From the NCBI GenBank assembly GCA_014925825.1, contig JACGCK010000003.1, forward strand, positions 186,001 through 250,000: a DNA stretch of 64,000 nucleotides, read 5' to 3'. This stretch comes from Pholiota molesta. Taxonomy: Eukaryota > Basidiomycota > Agaricomycetes > Agaricales > Strophariaceae. Each line of letters opens with the position of its first letter. The stretch's first letter is position 1. The translations under genes and the position numbers were made by a program. Positions 11,776 through 23,891 of this stretch are shown piece by piece. The notes beneath the pieces are model-generated. The model was not told the origin of the DNA and did no database searches. It saw only the letters and a program-made list of their open reading frames with translations.

Positions 11776-12910
11776 TCAGCAGCATTTAGAGCCTGGGATC
11801 CAACCCTTGACTTTCAGCTTAACGGCGCCTCCCCTTCGCCGTGCGCCGCCGCTTAGGCTGCCAAAGCTTAGACGACTGGAGCTATTCACTCTGCGTAAAG
11901 CGCGGTCACCGTAGCTGACGCCGCTGCCGGCCTTCTCAGGATCCAGTGTGCCCGACTCTATCGCAAGCAAAATTGCGCGGGCCGCCATAAGAAACGGCGC
12001 TTCCACATTCTCGCCTGTAAGAGATGACGCTTCCAGAAAATGTACATCTTTAAGCCATAATAAGAGGTCCGTTAGAGGCCGCATTTAGTCAACTAACGAG
12101 TACGTACCGTTCTCTGCCGCCCATCTACTTGCTTCGGCCCACTCAACTTCCCTATCATCTTCGCGGTCAGACTTGTTGCCAACTAGGACTACCACCAAAT
12201 GGGGGCTCGCTAGCGTTCTGGCATCTGCCACCATCTTCCTAGGTTTGTAAAGGAGTCGCGACTGAGACAGATAAATGAGTAGTCTATAGATACTGAACAG
12301 AAATTGAATGCACTTCGTTATATCATAGACAAGGATAGCCCCTGCAGCTCCTCGGTAATAACTTCGGGTCACAGAGCTTCGGAGATCATATAATCCTCAA
12401 TTAAAATTCTAACGAAAGCATAGGGTTCATACGCACCGAAAACGTTCCTGACCAGCTGTATCCCATAACTAATGACGACATTACTATCAGCATGCGACCA
12501 ACGAGTTCAGGACTGGTTGGTTTTCCTTACTTGCAGTTTAATCCTCTTCTCTCCCACTTCACCGTTCTACTCGAGAATTCTACGCCAATAGTATGTTGTG
12601 AATGGTCTTTGACTGCGGTGGAGTCAGGGTGGGTTGCATGAGCGGATCGTGTGAGTCGACGAACATGAATTGTGGGTGAAATGGTGCAATAGGCATGATT
12701 TCCCAGTTCCGGCCTCTCCTAGACATCCAAACTGTTGTCAAGACCAGATTCCAGTAACAGGCCGTGTGTGAACTCACCAATAACAATGTATTTCATCAAA
12801 AAGTCTGTATGCCACGGTCAGTTCATACTTATCGCGGTTGGGATGGACTGCCCCTTACCATATGTTTCTAGCAGCTCCGTTGCCTCCGCGTCGTAATTAT
12901 TTAAAGTCAT
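11776..12910 (-). CDS. RAB4: Rab4-type small GTPase (two apparent 1-base breaks)
   Basis: All Rab landmarks are present in exons on the minus strand: P-loop [14 protein letters not shown], switch I block [47 protein letters not shown], and [14 protein letters not shown]. The C-terminus ends in Cys-Cys, the usual double geranylgeranyl site. The combination GVEFSSR and [16 protein letters not shown] is typical of Rab4, which acts in early endosome recycling. Start Met at 12910. Two single-base frame breaks are seen: one G missing near 12553-12562, after SSRTVK, and one near 12225-12233, before ADARTL. Both sit in short G runs and every other residue is conserved, so I take them as consensus errors rather than decay. 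Introns are 40-70 bases. Confidence 0.88.
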
Positions 12911-13186
12911 GGTGAAAGAGTGTTAATGAAAAGAGATAATGTCGAACGAGTGCACAGTTCAGGATCCAAGACCTGAACCGCCTCATGGCCACTGTCCTTC
13001 AACTCCGTTTATGAATCTGATCGGGTACTAACGTCATGTGACCTGTATTCTACGCGCCATCAACTTCATTGAAGTCATAATAGCCGTCTAACCATCTCAT
13101 TGCCCTCTATTGCAATTGATAGACTTAAATTAATTGACTTCGCACACGGTTTGTAGTATGCCTAAATCCATGAGCTTCTAATTCGT

Positions 13187-14760
13187 CTACCAGCCTTTCC
13201 ACGGAACCCACACGTCGACGACACTCTTGCCCCCATCAATGTCATAATCAACGATGTAATACCAGGGATACGCCTACCAGCACCGAAAAGAAACAGCATT
13301 ATAGCAATCTGATAACTTTTAGAATTATGTTCACTCACCGCTGCAATAAGACAAGCATGCTGCCCAACAATGTCGACAATTGTTCCCAACTTCAGAGGTT
13401 CGGTGTTACTTTTGTCGGTACGCGTAAGAGTTCCGTGTTCCTGCGATATCCTTGATAGAGTCCATGGCAATCCAACTACATCTCCGAAGGTCTTGGATGG
13501 TCCAGTGTCTTTACTGAATGCAATAGCGCCCGCGTCCACCATCGCTTCATCTGAGCCATCTGCGCCTCTTTTGGGGTAATAAGAGATGACAGTGGCCTGC
13601 ACTCGCTGTGAAATCCGAGCATGATCGATCAGCCCTGTGTGCTGCTGTTGGAGGTCCAACATAGGATAATTGCCTTGATAGACTTTAATCTTAGCTTCAG
13701 TACTAGGAATTGTAAAAGTTGCGTACCTGCATGTAATTCAAGGACGCCATGGAGAAGCTTGGCAAGAGCTTTTCGGGCTTCCGCGCTTGCAGCATGGGCC
13801 GTTGGTGTAGAGCCCACAGATAACACAAAAGGATTAGAGACCACTGCATTAGGGTGTTTACTGGCGATCATTTCTAGAGCTGATTTCGCGGCCGCATTTA
13901 CTGATTCGACCTCTTGAGAAAGATATTCCGAGGCTTCGGAAAGCGAAGTAGATCCATAGGAATTGCCAGCATGCCCATAGAATCCGTGGAGGACGATGGC
14001 AGGAGATTGCAATGAAACGTCTAAGAGGTTCAAAAAATCGGGAGTTCCTGGAATGACTCCAGCACGACTGTTTTTATGAGTATCTAGAGAACGACAAACA
14101 TAGGAATGCCCACTCACTTTTGACCGCCATTTATCTTGATGAACGCCGACCAGCGTTTATGTACCTCCTGTAGGCTTTCATACTCCTCCAGAAATTTGAC
14201 TTGATCAGGATGATCGATTAGTAGTCTAACAGTACCGCCATGTTTTTCCAGTTCATTTCGTAGGGCCGCAAGGTCGGCGACTTTGTTGAACGCCACTGGA
14301 AGCCCGTATAGAATCTAAATTCCATAGCAGTTAGCATTCGAGCATCAGAATGATAGAGATAGCAAACTGACGTCTTTCACTGTCGAATCGGCCACTAAAC
14401 CGCCTTGAACCACTTCCCATGCCTCCATCATGGTAGAAACAATGACTGCATGAGTTCGATCCTCCTCTGATATCAACTGGAGACGAGTTCCTTCCACAGT
14501 CTAATAGTTTTGGATAAGTGAAAACTTTAAATCGGAATTCATGACTGAATACTTTGTGGGTCTTGAGATGAGCTCGGAAGGTGGCACCCCATTCTCGCGC
14601 CTTCCGATGCATGCTCGCGCAGTTCTGGGCGAATAACTTGCGGTCCACAATCAAGGCAGGCGTCCTTAGAGTGTCCAACGACTTTCCTACGAAAGCCTTG
14701 GTGAGTTGATCTTTACTCGGCCTGGTAGCAGTGGATAGGGGTTTCCGATTGAGAGCCCAT
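13187..14760 (-). CDS. D-serine dehydratase / D-threonine aldolase-like PLP enzyme
   Basis: Five exons encode the fold-type III (alanine-racemase-like) family of yeast Dsd1. Landmarks: LRTPALIVDR, the PLP lysine in FRAHLKTHK, INGGQ-RAGV, VSVG-type glycine loop LSVGSTPTAH, and the zinc-binding His and Cys in IVGQHACLI near the end. The last exon ends VDVWVPWKGW. Dsd1-type enzymes convert D-serine to pyruvate and ammonia through aminoacrylate, using PLP and zinc; D-threonine aldolases share the fold, so substrate is not certain. The start is unresolved: the only suitable Met (14760) is one base out of frame with the conserved N-terminus (an apparent extra G in ATGGGC), and no upstream exon with a GT donor is seen. 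Neighbour RidA at 17646 handles the very intermediate this reaction forms. Confidence 0.87.
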
Positions 14761-15846
14761 GGTTTCGCGACAGGAAGTGTAAAGTGCAGTTTGCCGTTCC
14801 AAGTCTAATCTGAAAGGTTATCTAGTCAATTTTGCTTGTTCTTGTTTGCAGCAGGAAGTTGAGCCGGGTCATGAGGCCGGTTCTTTTTCCAAGATGCATA
14901 TCTATGCATATGGTGGATGGTCGGAACCTGGTCGGAACGGGCCTAGTAAATGAAAGGTCATGATGTTTGAGCAGCAAAAACTAAGTATGTCATTACATAA
15001 CAGCAAAAGATATCATCAAGATAAGTCGTGCGCTTGAAATCTTTGGAATACGAGTACAGTGGTTGTGGAGTGAGTGGTCGCTGGTGCCAGCCAAGGACCA
15101 CTGGCCAGTCGTCATCGTCAGAGCGCGGACTTCCGGTCCGGAGAAATGTCACGCATTGACCTAAAAATAGAAATCACTTGGCACCTCACAAAGCAGCTTG
15201 CGTTTTAACTCCAGCCAACAACTCCACAACCTTTCGCAATCTCTTTCGCACGGAAAAACTTCATATTCTTCACCTTAAAAACTGTTAAAGCTGAACGTGT
15301 CTTCACGCCTTTTCTCTTTTGGAGGTGCTCCAACATGACGACTCAGGCTAAAGTGAAACCTCCAACGACATGTGACAATACAGCGCCAACGCTATGGCCA
15401 TTGTGTTTCTCTTTCGATCGTCTCTTCGTTCTACCTTCATAATTGAAGTCATTTCGCTCTTTATCTCGACGGCCAACCATCATTATGGCTTCTGCAATGA
15501 CCAGCAATCGCAGGCATGATAATATGTTGTTGAATGCTGGCTCACGCTCCAGTTCTGGGAGCGCCTGTCCGAGTCCAGGGCATCGCATCGCATCGATACC
15601 CGAATTTACTTTCAGACAGAGGACACCAGCTTTCTTGAGGAACCATCTTACGACTCCCCATCCGAATCTTCGATTCTGGATTACGACTGCGCCGGATGCC
15701 GAGAAAGAGAAGTGCAGACCACGGCTTTCACTATGACTCTAGTGAGAGTCTCTTGGTAGGATGCAATCATCCGATCCCGCATTATTTCTCCTTCACAGTC
15801 GTTGTCTTCTCTCAATTCTTCCTATACGACGTATGATTACAGGTGA
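14761..15846. other. Region upstream of the kinase-like gene, no firm gene
   Basis: Contains a plus-strand open frame at 15443-15736 and a minus-strand frame at 15343-15588; neither shows a domain. The plus frame might be a 5' exon of the kinase-like gene that follows, but no convincing splice pair joined it. The rest is the promoter side of the D-serine dehydratase-like gene. Confidence 0.4.
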
Positions 15847-16906
15847 ATGAATCGTCAAAAATTCGAAAATATGCGCACTAAATTCTTGATTAGCGACTTG
15901 GTGTACGACCGTATCATCGACGCCCTGTTGGCTTTAAAGCCCAACCCATTCCTAACTACAGGGCCCCGGAACCTAGTATGTCCGAAACTCGTTCATTCAG
16001 TGTATGATCCAGCTGACGCTTCAATAGTTATATTCGATCCCGCTCAACATGACCACCTCAAAAACGAGTCTATTCCACCGCTCATGATCAAGCGCGTAAA
16101 GAAATCTTCGGATGAATCACTCCTTCTACGCGCAATCAACCAACCGCACCTTCGACTCGATCCATGGAATGCCGCCCCGCATACCTCGCAGCGATGGAGA
16201 GGGGAGACTACGTTTATCTATGCATGAAGCAACTGTCAGAATATGATGACCCCCACTTCTCACGGTCGAACATTATATCGACTTTTTCCGACAAGTGCTC
16301 GAAGTACGTCTCTTCCGCGGTCCAAGCAAACTACTAATCTCATATTGATTTCCAGCGCCTGTCTTTCTCACACGAGAATGGTATATCTGGACTGTCTCTT
16401 GCACATCCTTCTTCCTACATGATGGATATAAGTAGTGGATCGACGCTTCGTGTCGACAATGCATCATCCACTGGTCCGAGTCAGCTAGATCGATTCAAGT
16501 ACCCAGTTCACTATTATTTTGTGAACTTCACCAAGGCCACACGCATCCCCAGACAACCTATATACCCTTCTTCAGCACCCTCATCCCCTGGACGTGAATT
16601 TCTCTCCTGCTCCTTCAAACGAGACATTCATGATTGCGGTATAATGTTCGAAAGTCTTCTGCCAATGTAAGTTGCAAAAAGTCGAAACGATATCCCAGGG
16701 GCTCAATATGCGATATTCTAGGTTCCACAAATCGCCGAAACCTTCAGACCATTGATGAACATGAAGATGGGCCATTTCACGCTGATTTTTCGAAAAGCTC
16801 AGAATACCTGGACAAAAACACCTTTGAGAGCTTTGCCATCAACGTGCCCTCAACTCCTCACGCTAAAGAAGCAATGAATTGTATTTTAGTCCTCCGGCGA
16901 CGCTAA
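15847..16906 (+). pseudogene. Degenerate protein-kinase-like gene (fungal expanded kinase family)
   Basis: Fragments in order resemble a large Agaricomycete kinase-like family: a beta-strand region (LMIKRVKKSS), the hinge-like piece YLAAMERGDYVYLCMK, the helix HYIDFFRQVLE, then RLSFSHENGIS and, after an intron, HYYFVNFTKATRIP, and DCGIMFESLLPM. The HRD catalytic loop is replaced by SGLSLAHPSSY and DFG by VNF, so the product would be catalytically dead. In addition two single C bases appear to be missing in C runs (near 16174-16179 and 16250-16254), and the last exon does not stay in one frame. It may be a true pseudogene, or a pseudokinase gene plus assembly error. The 5' end is not established. 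Confidence 0.5.
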
Positions 16907-17645
16907 ACCTTGGAAACATCAACCCGTTGTAGTAGACAGATCGTTTCTCATTAGATGCTATCGCCTTCGTTTTCTTGTTAGTCGATTTTCTACAACTTAT
17001 CTTTCATCTCCTTCCATCTCTATAATGTATGTGTATACGGGATTTTTGGCTTTCATATGGGATCCACGACTTGATAGCTTTCGTCGAGGAGGTTGCGTTC
17101 CTTGTAGCTCCCAATGTGGTCAAAACTGCTAGGTATCACTTCGTTGAAGTTAAAACATTGATCACAGTCAGCAGAAAAGTCACTAGAATTTCGTCAGATG
17201 CTTGCTTTTATTAAGTAATAGGAATCGGACCGCAAGACGGTACCTACATTTTTATGTGTCAACTGGGCGCTTATTGAGCGTCTATGTGCCGATCTAATTA
17301 CGTCTCCGCTAAATAGTTGAGCTCCAGGACCTTGCCGTGGACACAAAGGAGCCCTTATATGAAGCTGCTGGACGATAAAGCTGTAATTTGCGCCTCTGTG
17401 ATGATACCACGTCCTTATACATGGGTGCGGGCACGCGCAACTCGCCCATCGCCAAAGAGTGTTTGTCATAACTTCGATCGACAGCGAGGGTTGACTCAAT
17501 TTTGGAGATACAAGTATGGTCCAATAACAATCTAGATTCTATGACATTCAACAGGCTTCTCAGCGATATCAGCGATGTACTGTACTTCTGCTTATCGCGA
17601 GTCTGAAATCGTAAGCGATATCGACTACAAATTGATAAAATATCG
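16907..17645. other. Convergent spacer, no gene seen
   Basis: Lies between the kinase-like gene (plus) and RidA (minus), so mostly 3' UTRs. Overlapping frames at 17194-17535 are not supported by any domain. Confidence 0.5.
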
Positions 17646-18223
17646 TTAAGCGACTGCGATTGCTTCAATCTCGATATCAACATCGTTGGGGAGCTTTGCA
17701 GCTTGAATGCATGTCCGCGCTGGCTTCGGTGAAGGAATAAGCTGAGATGCGCATATATCAGTGGACGCGCTCTTGCTAAAGGATATCGCTGCGATGCATA
17801 CCTTCGCGTAGACCTCGTTCATCGCCGCAAAATCGTCCATGTTTTTTAGATAGACGTTGAACTTGACAACTTTATCAAGAGAGGAGCCCGCCGCTTCCAG
17901 AACGTTGGTGACGTTCTTGATACATTGCTCCTGGGATAGAGGTCTATCATTAGCATATGTACATTCCATACTCCAATGAACCCATTGGTATAGATAGTGT
18001 AATCTCACCGTATGCTCCTGGATTCCTCCGGGCACAATTTGCAGATTCTTATCTGCTGGGACTTGGCCGCTCACAAAGATCAGTCCGGGTACTTTGACGG
18101 CGTGGGCTATTCAGATAAATCGACTTCGATAAGTAACAAGGCCGCATGAGCAAAATATGGCTCACTGACAGAGAATGTGGCTGAATTCCGCGTTCTTGGG
18201 GAGTTGATCTTTTCGATAGACAT
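17646..18223 (-). CDS. RidA/YjgF/UK114 family imine deaminase
   Basis: A small protein with the full RidA core: start MSIEKIN, then HAVKVPGLIFVSGQVPAD, QCIKNVTNVLEAAGSSLD, VVKFNVYLKNMDDFAAMNEVYA, and the active-site arginine in KPARTCIQAAKLP, ending IEIEAIAVA. RidA proteins hydrolyse reactive 2-aminoacrylate and related enamines released by PLP enzymes, protecting other PLP enzymes. Four exons with short introns. One base is missing in a C run within the first exon (about 18198-18201): the Met and KINSP are one base out of frame with NAEFSHIL. No mitochondrial presequence is obvious. It shares a 336-bp promoter with the permease gene and lies 2.9 kb from a D-serine dehydratase-like gene on the same strand. 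Confidence 0.9.
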
Positions 18224-18278
18224 GGTGGTGGTGGTGTAAGGAAAAGCTTAAAAAATCGACAAGGTTTAGGAGTAGGGG

Positions 18279-18387
18279 TTATCGGGATTATTATCATCTA
18301 ATCAGTTGGAAGGCCTCTTAAATATACCCCGCTTGCAGGGGCTCTGATATATTACATATCACGGGCAGATGACTTCCGACCTTATCG
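18279..18387. promoter_or_regulatory. Cluster of three GATA-factor-type sites in the RidA/permease promoter
   Basis: Reverse-complement HGATAR motifs at 18279-18284 (ttatcg), 18291-18296 (ttatca) and 18382-18387 (ttatcg). Fungal nitrogen-catabolite GATA activators (AreA/Nit2/Gln3 type) bind HGATAR, often at clustered sites. Both flanking genes, RidA and a Dal5-family permease, fit nitrogen control. The motif is short, so chance occurrence is possible. Confidence 0.4.
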
Positions 18388-18559
18388 TTCACGGTCCGCC
18401 AGAGGATCATAAGTACTTGTGACCTCAACCAACGCGACTTTGAAATGAAGCTTTAGCGGTGAGCTTCTATTTTAGGAATAGCCCACCCACAAGGAAGGCC
18501 AGCTAAGGCCGACTCTTAAATAGAGGATGTTTCGAGCCAGCTAGGATGTGGTTGCCATC

Positions 18560-21101
18560 ATGAACACTGCTCCTATTTCATCGGATGCTAAGGTCGAATC
18601 TATCGACTACAGCGAGAATACCGTCGACGTAGCCCAGCTACCGCCTGATGAAGAAGCTCGCCTTCGTCGTATATTTGACGTGAATCTATTGCCTCCATTA
18701 GCGTTCATGTCAGTGAGAGTTTGTCAAGGACACATACAAGATACCAATTTACTTTAACCGTTCTGTCAGGTATCTGTGTAATGCTTTGGACAAAGGCAAT
18801 GTGGGAAACGCTAAAACGGACGGATGGGACAAAGTCAGTCAAAATCTTCTGTCGCTAATACTTTTGAGACTGAGGTACAACTTCTAGGACATAAAGCTAA
18901 CAGGGAATCAGGCAAGTGTGCAACTTTATTGTCAGTGTGGAGGTTGACTATTACTGACATTCAATGGCAATTCTATGCAGTATTATCTCCTCGTCATGAT
19001 TTTCTACGTGAGATCCTGCCGATTGTAATACAAGCAGAAACTAACACTGCTTTGATTGTCCTGCAGGTTCCTTTTTGCCTGTAAGCCAAGACAATTCTGA
19101 GATTCAGCCTTTAATTTCTCACTAGTGAATGAGAATTCATCAGTTTCGGGACTCCGATATCTTTGCTGGTCAAGAAATTCTCTGCAGCTCGTGTGCTTCC
19201 AATGATGATGATAGGTTTCGTGAGCAATTCATGTCTATGGAAATAAAATTCCCAGAACACTAATGATTAACGCTTTCGAATTCAAGGGAACTATGTACGC
19301 TTTCTTCACTAGACAATTCATTACCGTACTTGCTAAATTTCTTATGATTTTAGGTCTCTTTTTACCGGAATAGCCAAGAACTTCTCAGGTATGTGCTGAA
19401 TAAATAAAGCCCTCTACAACAGATTGTGAATCTAAATCAATATTCTTCTCTGGTTCGTTAGAGGTTTTCGCAATCCGATTTTTTCTCGGCATTTTCGAAT
19501 CTGCCATGCTTCCAGGAGTCGTCTTTTATCTGTCGACTTTCTACAAGCGGAATGAACTCGCATCGCGGGTTGGCCTGTTCTATGGTGAGCACTTTAACGG
19601 TCGATCGTGCTTGGGCGAAGTAATAATTCAACGATGCCTTCTTGCAGCTGCATCGTCTATTTCTGGCGCTTTCTCTGGTATGCGACAAGACAATCATTCT
19701 AGCGAAGCTGCTAACCATAATATAACAGGACTCATTGCATACGGAGTTTTCCACATAAAGAATCCCAGGCATCACGCATGGCAATATTTGTTTTGGATTG
19801 AAGGCAAGTTTATAAGTTGCGAAATTACCTTTCTATTTTTCACCATTAGGCGTACGATTTAGGCGCCGGCACTGTATCGTTCGCCATCCTCGCTTTGTTA
19901 TGGCTCCCGAAGTCCCCATCAACCTGGAATCGTTTGACACCTCGCCAAAAAGCTCTGGCCAAAGCGAGGATTTTAGCGGATTCTTCAGTAGTCAGCGACG
20001 AGAAATTGAACATTCGCGATGCTTTCCGTCCATTCGTAGATCCCATGTATTGGTGAGTGCTTGTGATCATTCAATTTCATTTAACTAAATACGGAATGTA
20101 CATTGCTACTTATGGTTACCAAGGGTATGGGCCCTGATCAGTTTATCATTTGGAGTCCCCCTCGCCAGCGTCAACAATTTCCTCCCTCAGATCGTTGCCA
20201 GTCTGGGATATTCTACTGTCCGCACAAATCTGCTGACGGTCGCTCCAAACATCGTGGGTACGGTAGCATTGCTGCTACTCACCTTTTCTTCCGATCATTT
20301 TAGGGAAAGATCCATCCACATGTGAGTTTCAATGTTTCCATCGACAGTGCCTGTGTTAACTGTCGAACACAGATGTATCCCTCTGACCATCGCATTGGTG
20401 GGGTTCATCATTCTTGGCTCAATCGACGTCCTCGCACATCGGCACGTGCATATTTTGCATGCTTCCTATTGACCTGTGGAGTAAGTCCAACTCACTCACA
20501 TAAGTTCCATCAATACTAAATAATGTATTGTTCAGGCATTCGCGCCTTCGGTGTTGGTGAGCGCATGGTATTCCAACAATACACCCAATGAATCTAGGCG
20601 CGCAGTAGTTGCTGCTGTCATGGGTAGGCTTGGCCATATCTGAGATGCACAGGGCGATAATAACGTTATTCGATTCTGATTGCAGTGGCCATTGCGAATT
20701 CTTCTGGTCTGATTTCCACAAATGTGTTCAGAGCGAAAGACGAACCTAAGTACATACCTGGTATGCAACCGATCCTTGAATAGTCAACATCTGACGAACG
20801 TCTAATCGCTTTTATTCTAGCTCTTGCACCTCTGGTGAGTCTTGTTAATTTGCAATGCCTAGTCAATATCTAATTGGTGTAGCTGCCTTCGGTGGCCTCT
20901 GCCTAATACTCGTTGCATCGTACGCATATCGTTTTGGCTTGTCATTCTTGCATCTGACAATCACGTAGCACTGGGATTTATATGAGAATCGAAAATCGGA
21001 GGAGAAATAAAGTTCAAGGCGTGGAGATTACGGCGGCCGATGTGGACACGGAGTTGCTGGCACAAGGTCCAAGTTCTCCCTCTTTCCGTTACATGTATTA
21101 G
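18560..21101 (+). CDS. MFS transporter, allantoate/Dal5-family permease
   Basis: Many small exons rebuild an anion:cation symporter family (ACS) MFS protein: N-terminal cytoplasmic LPPDEEARLRRIFDVNLLP, first helix with LCNALDKGNVGNAK, then NQYYLLVMIFYVPFCLFGTP, FLGIFESAMLPGVVFYLSTF, the loop motif YKRNELASRVG, FWIEGAGTVSFAIL, and a central loop with LTPRQKALAKARI. The second half has LSFGVPLASVNNFLPQ, SVLVSAWYSNN and a short C-terminal tail. Family members move allantoate, ureidosuccinate, pantothenate or other small carboxylates. It has a 24-base exon (18888-18911) and two apparent GC-AG introns (donors at 18912 and at about 19805). One G seems missing near 20441, just before AYFACFLLTCG. 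Start Met 18560 is preceded by a shared promoter with RidA. Confidence 0.88.
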
Positions 21102-21589
21102 ATACGTCTGTTATCGATTGTTCACGATGTCAAGAATAGACCTGCTGGAAAAAAGAAAAGAATGTTGATCATCAAAGAACCTGCGTTCGATGTATCAGTG
21201 CTTCTGCCTGTGGAAGTCGGAATCGAGGCCCAAACCATAATGCACAATGTCGAACATGCTTGAATGCCATGGAGGGTGCCATATCTTATTATTTTGGTTG
21301 ATAATCTAACGGAGGAAAAACATTTGAGGTAAAGCATAATAAATTGTTGAGGGGTTTCCGCATATAACCTGCCTGTAACCTCTGCTATTACCAGGAACGA
21401 CGACCTCGGCTGTGGAGGGAAGTGAATCTGCATTGTACAAAAATTGAGATGTAGCGACGTCAGAAGAGGAAAGGCAATCAAACGAATATTTTTCTTTTTA
21501 TGAGATCTGCGTATAAACGATTAAAAAAGAGATTCAGTGAGGTAATCTCTGCACATGTCCCGAGCTGTCTGATCGAACTGCATGAAATC

Positions 21590-23891
21590 CTACTGGTGGG
21601 CTTGCATGATGGCGTCGGAAATAAAGGCTGCGGAGACTTGTCTCCCGCCGAACCATCGTCCATTCAGACCTTGAATGGCCTTCTTCGCACTTTCAATACT
21701 GTCAAACTTGACGTAGATTTCACCCTAGAACACATGCGTAAGATGTGGTCGTCCATGGATAAATATTACTTACTTGAGTTTCTTTCTCAACCTTGATCGC
21801 GTGGACCGGGCCATATTTACTCTCACATTCCCCTTTGACATCTTCAGCGAGGTCTTTATCCCAGTCTTTTTCTGTTTCTCTGGTTTTGGAAACGCTGTGA
21901 GTTTGATCTGCGGAAAAATCAAATTGACTTACTCTTCGGGATCAAACATGTTCTTCAACAGGACCGAACGAGATGTCATCGATTGAGGAATATTTGGACG
22001 GGGTCTGGAAATTTATAAATTCAGGGCCAAGGAGCGAAGCCAGCAACGCTTTACTTACGCAGGCTCTGGAAGAGAAGGAGCAGTTTCAGTCCTAGCAAGT
22101 TTCTGCATGAGTGCTTGACGAGATGCAGCATTTAAGTTACCACCTGCCACAATATCAGCATGAATTCTATTAAATTCTGAAATGACGTACCGCCGGCTTC
22201 ATCCAAAGAATCTTGCTGGGTGTATTTAGCTGTTCCTTTTTCGTGAACAGTATTCACGCGAAGCTATGTGGCCATAAGTAATGGGATATTTGATTGAGTA
22301 ACTGCGGGACATACCGTACGCCCAGCCAATTCAAAGCCTTCCATTTGTTCCAAAGCCATTCGGGCATCCTCAGATCGCTTGTATTGCACGAATGCATAAC
22401 CTTTACTTCGGCCAGTCATCGGGTCTCTGTGAAGATCCACAAATTCGAGTTCACCAAAGGGTTCAAAGACCTGTTTGATATCTGATTCTGTAAGGTTGAA
22501 ATGTAAAGATCCAACATATAATCTGCCAGGGGTTGAGTAACAGCTGGAAAACGAATAAAAGAAGCTTACTGCATTGAGCCATGAGAAGCCGTAACTCCTG
22601 GAGGAAGGTTAAGACTCCTATAAAGTGAAGGCATTAGGTCAAATGTAAAAACGGTGATGACGACACTTACCCATCTCCGGGATGGAGTTTGTTTCGTTCC
22701 GACTCCGTGAGTTGCACCATGATGGGGAGACCCATAACCACTGTTCCCGAAAGAGAAAGGCCTTCTCTACGAGATCGATGGATCGGAACTCAACATAACC
22801 AATACTAAATCACAAGAATCAGTTATAATGCATGATATCACAAGCAAGAAACTGACCCCTTTGAACGACGAGAGAGTCGATCAGTTACGATCCTTGAATC
22901 CATGACCGTCCCTTCTCCGAGTTTGTCTTCGAAAAAGTAACCTAAATCTCGGGCAGTCAACCGAGCAGCAAGTTGCGAAACGAAAACAGATCTTGCTTCT
23001 GAGTCATCTTCTTTTGGTTCGTCTGGATTGTATGGCTCGTCCATTTGATTGTCATACGAAGGATAAGAAGGGGAAGCGCGCCTGAACGTTGATTAGGATG
23101 GCAGAGACCGCAAGAAATTCATGTAAGCTTACCTAACTCCTGGGAGAGGTGGACTCTTCCTGCTCAAAGGTTCATCATCGTCGATTATATGCCGGCTGGC
23201 CGAACGTCTGCTGCCGCCTCGGGGTTCATCAAATTCGTCTCGTGGATCAAGCCTGTCACCTTTTTTGCGATCAGTGGAACGAATTGAATGAGGACTGTTT
23301 CCGGGGAGTGGAGGGGGTAAAATTGAAGAAGGTGGCGGGGGTGGTGGGGGTGGTGGTATGTCGTCAAGAATCTCACTTCTTTTTCTTTTGACCCTATCGT
23401 CGTGGTCGCGTTCGGAGCCCTCATACTCATCCCTCTTACGTCTTCGGTCGCGGTCCTTGTCATCCCTGTCTCTATCGCGGTCTCGGTCACGGTGACTGTG
23501 TCGACTATCGGTGCCATCATGCCTGCTGCTTCGGTGTCTCTCGCCATCCTTTCTCGTCGCGTTCTCTGTCCCTATCCCTGTCTCTGGCATCGCGGTCTCG
23601 ATGCCTGTCGCGCGAACGATCACGATACCCTCTTTCGCTTCTATCTCGACTACGACTTCGCTTGCGCTTCTCGTCTGGGTCGGTTCTATCCCGCCTTCTG
23701 TCTCTCTTCTCCCGGTCCCTGGATATCGAACGATGGGAGCGTCTAGTACGAAGAGTATCAGTAGACAAATTACGGGACCTAAATGACAAAAGCTGTGGTT
23801 AGCGGCGTTGGAAGCGCATATATGAGCTAGCCACGTACGAATGGTGGTTGGGAGACCGGTCAATTTCCATCCTGCCTATTGGTGAAGCCAT
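21590..23891 (-). CDS. RBM39: RNA-binding splicing factor, RBM39/CAPER (Rsd1) type
   Basis: The N-terminal exon pair gives an RS/RD-rich domain (repeats such as RDRSRDRHRDRD), then a run of prolines. Three RRM-type domains follow: RRM1 (SVFVSQLAARLTARDLGYFF, RIVTDRLSRRSKG), RRM2 (LYVGSLHFNLTESDI, RDPMTGRSKGYAFVQYK) and a C-terminal U2AF-homology-like RRM (DVKGECESKYGPV, GEIYVKFDSIESAKKAI, LNGRWFGGR), ending AIMQAHQ. This is the order of human RBM39 and S. pombe Rsd1, nuclear factors that link U2AF65/SF3B1 to 3' splice-site choice. Start Met at 23891 (MASPIGRMEID). A single-base frame change sits near 23550 in the RD-rich exon, where one extra A in an A run would explain it; no GT donor is present there for an intron. 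Confidence 0.9.
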
